Assembly (NCBI GenBank): GCA_947630325.1
Contig: CANRHB010000012.1
Location: forward strand, 1-50,419
Direction: 5' to 3'
Source of the DNA: an uncultured Clostridia bacterium
Lineage (GTDB): Bacteria > Bacillota > Clostridia > Christensenellales > Borkfalkiaceae
Length of the DNA stretch: 50,419 bases
The notes beneath the pieces are model-generated. The model was not told the origin of the DNA and searched no databases. It saw nothing but the letters and a program-made list of their open reading frames with translations. A program made the position numbers and the translations under genes. Shown here one piece after another: positions 50,416 to 50,419 of the stretch; positions within the stretch are counted from its first letter, which is position 1, and each line of letters starts with the position of its first letter.

Positions 50416-50419
50416 AGAG

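Overview
The window looks like chromosome of an endospore-forming Clostridia-type Firmicute with fairly high GC content, probably an uncultured gut lineage. Evidence for this is the sporulation set (spoVT, spoVB with mazG, a sipL-like SPOCS/LysM gene next to veg, pdaB), many AGGAG-type ribosome binding sites, TTGACA-17-TATAAT promoters, and the familiar orders ispE/SPOCS/veg, spoVT-spoVB-mazG, cysE-cysS, rplM-rpsI and gyrB-gyrA. A placement near Christensenellales is only a guess. I see no rRNA, tRNA, phage, insertion sequence with a transposase, or CRISPR array.

Layout: 0.1-6 kb holds an ispE operon, a lipoprotein and sipL (all minus), with veg divergent. 6.4-8.4 kb holds an ArsB/NhaD-type permease, a small HTH repressor and a divergent Cys-rich protein sharing an operator. 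8.6-18.3 kb (minus) holds gyrA, gyrB, dus, mazG, spoVB, spoVT. 18.4-20 kb holds an ECF sigma/anti-sigma pair. 20-29.5 kb (minus) holds an aminotransferase, a uvrB-HAD-uvrA operon, two twin winged-helix/TM proteins and glnS. 29.8-33.6 kb (plus) holds PAP2, glycyl-tRNA synthetase and a membrane glycosyltransferase. 33.7-39 kb (minus) holds an acyltransferase, a tandem-OB ssb, pdaB, comF with an HTH gene, and an acidic zinc-ribbon protein. 39-50 kb (mostly minus) holds a large doubly anchored lipoprotein, an esterase, rplM-rpsI, a sugar acetyltransferase, a short alanyl-tRNA synthetase, cysS, cysE and an HTH-like gene.

The genes are mostly housekeeping; the unusual material lies between them. 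Nearly every large intergenic gap is a mosaic of a few dispersed repeat modules. I name them here. PAL is a palindromic element with GTCATTTCGA-like ends, in a ~70 bp short and a ~145 bp long form. CRICH is CCCCCTCC-n-GGAGGGGG hairpins. SAC is a GTCAC-gaa-GTGAC hairpin whose stem covaries between copies. STR is a ~110 bp structured insert. TGAG is a ~110-160 bp block starting GCGTCATGCTGAGCC. Modules recur in both orientations and different combinations, and one appears to supply a promoter.

A second theme is translation initiation. Six transcript-leading genes have a promoter -10 box ending 7-10 nt before the ATG and no Shine-Dalgarno, which predicts leaderless mRNAs. uvrB, and less surely cysE, show a strong Shine-Dalgarno aimed at an ATT/ATC/ACG codon.
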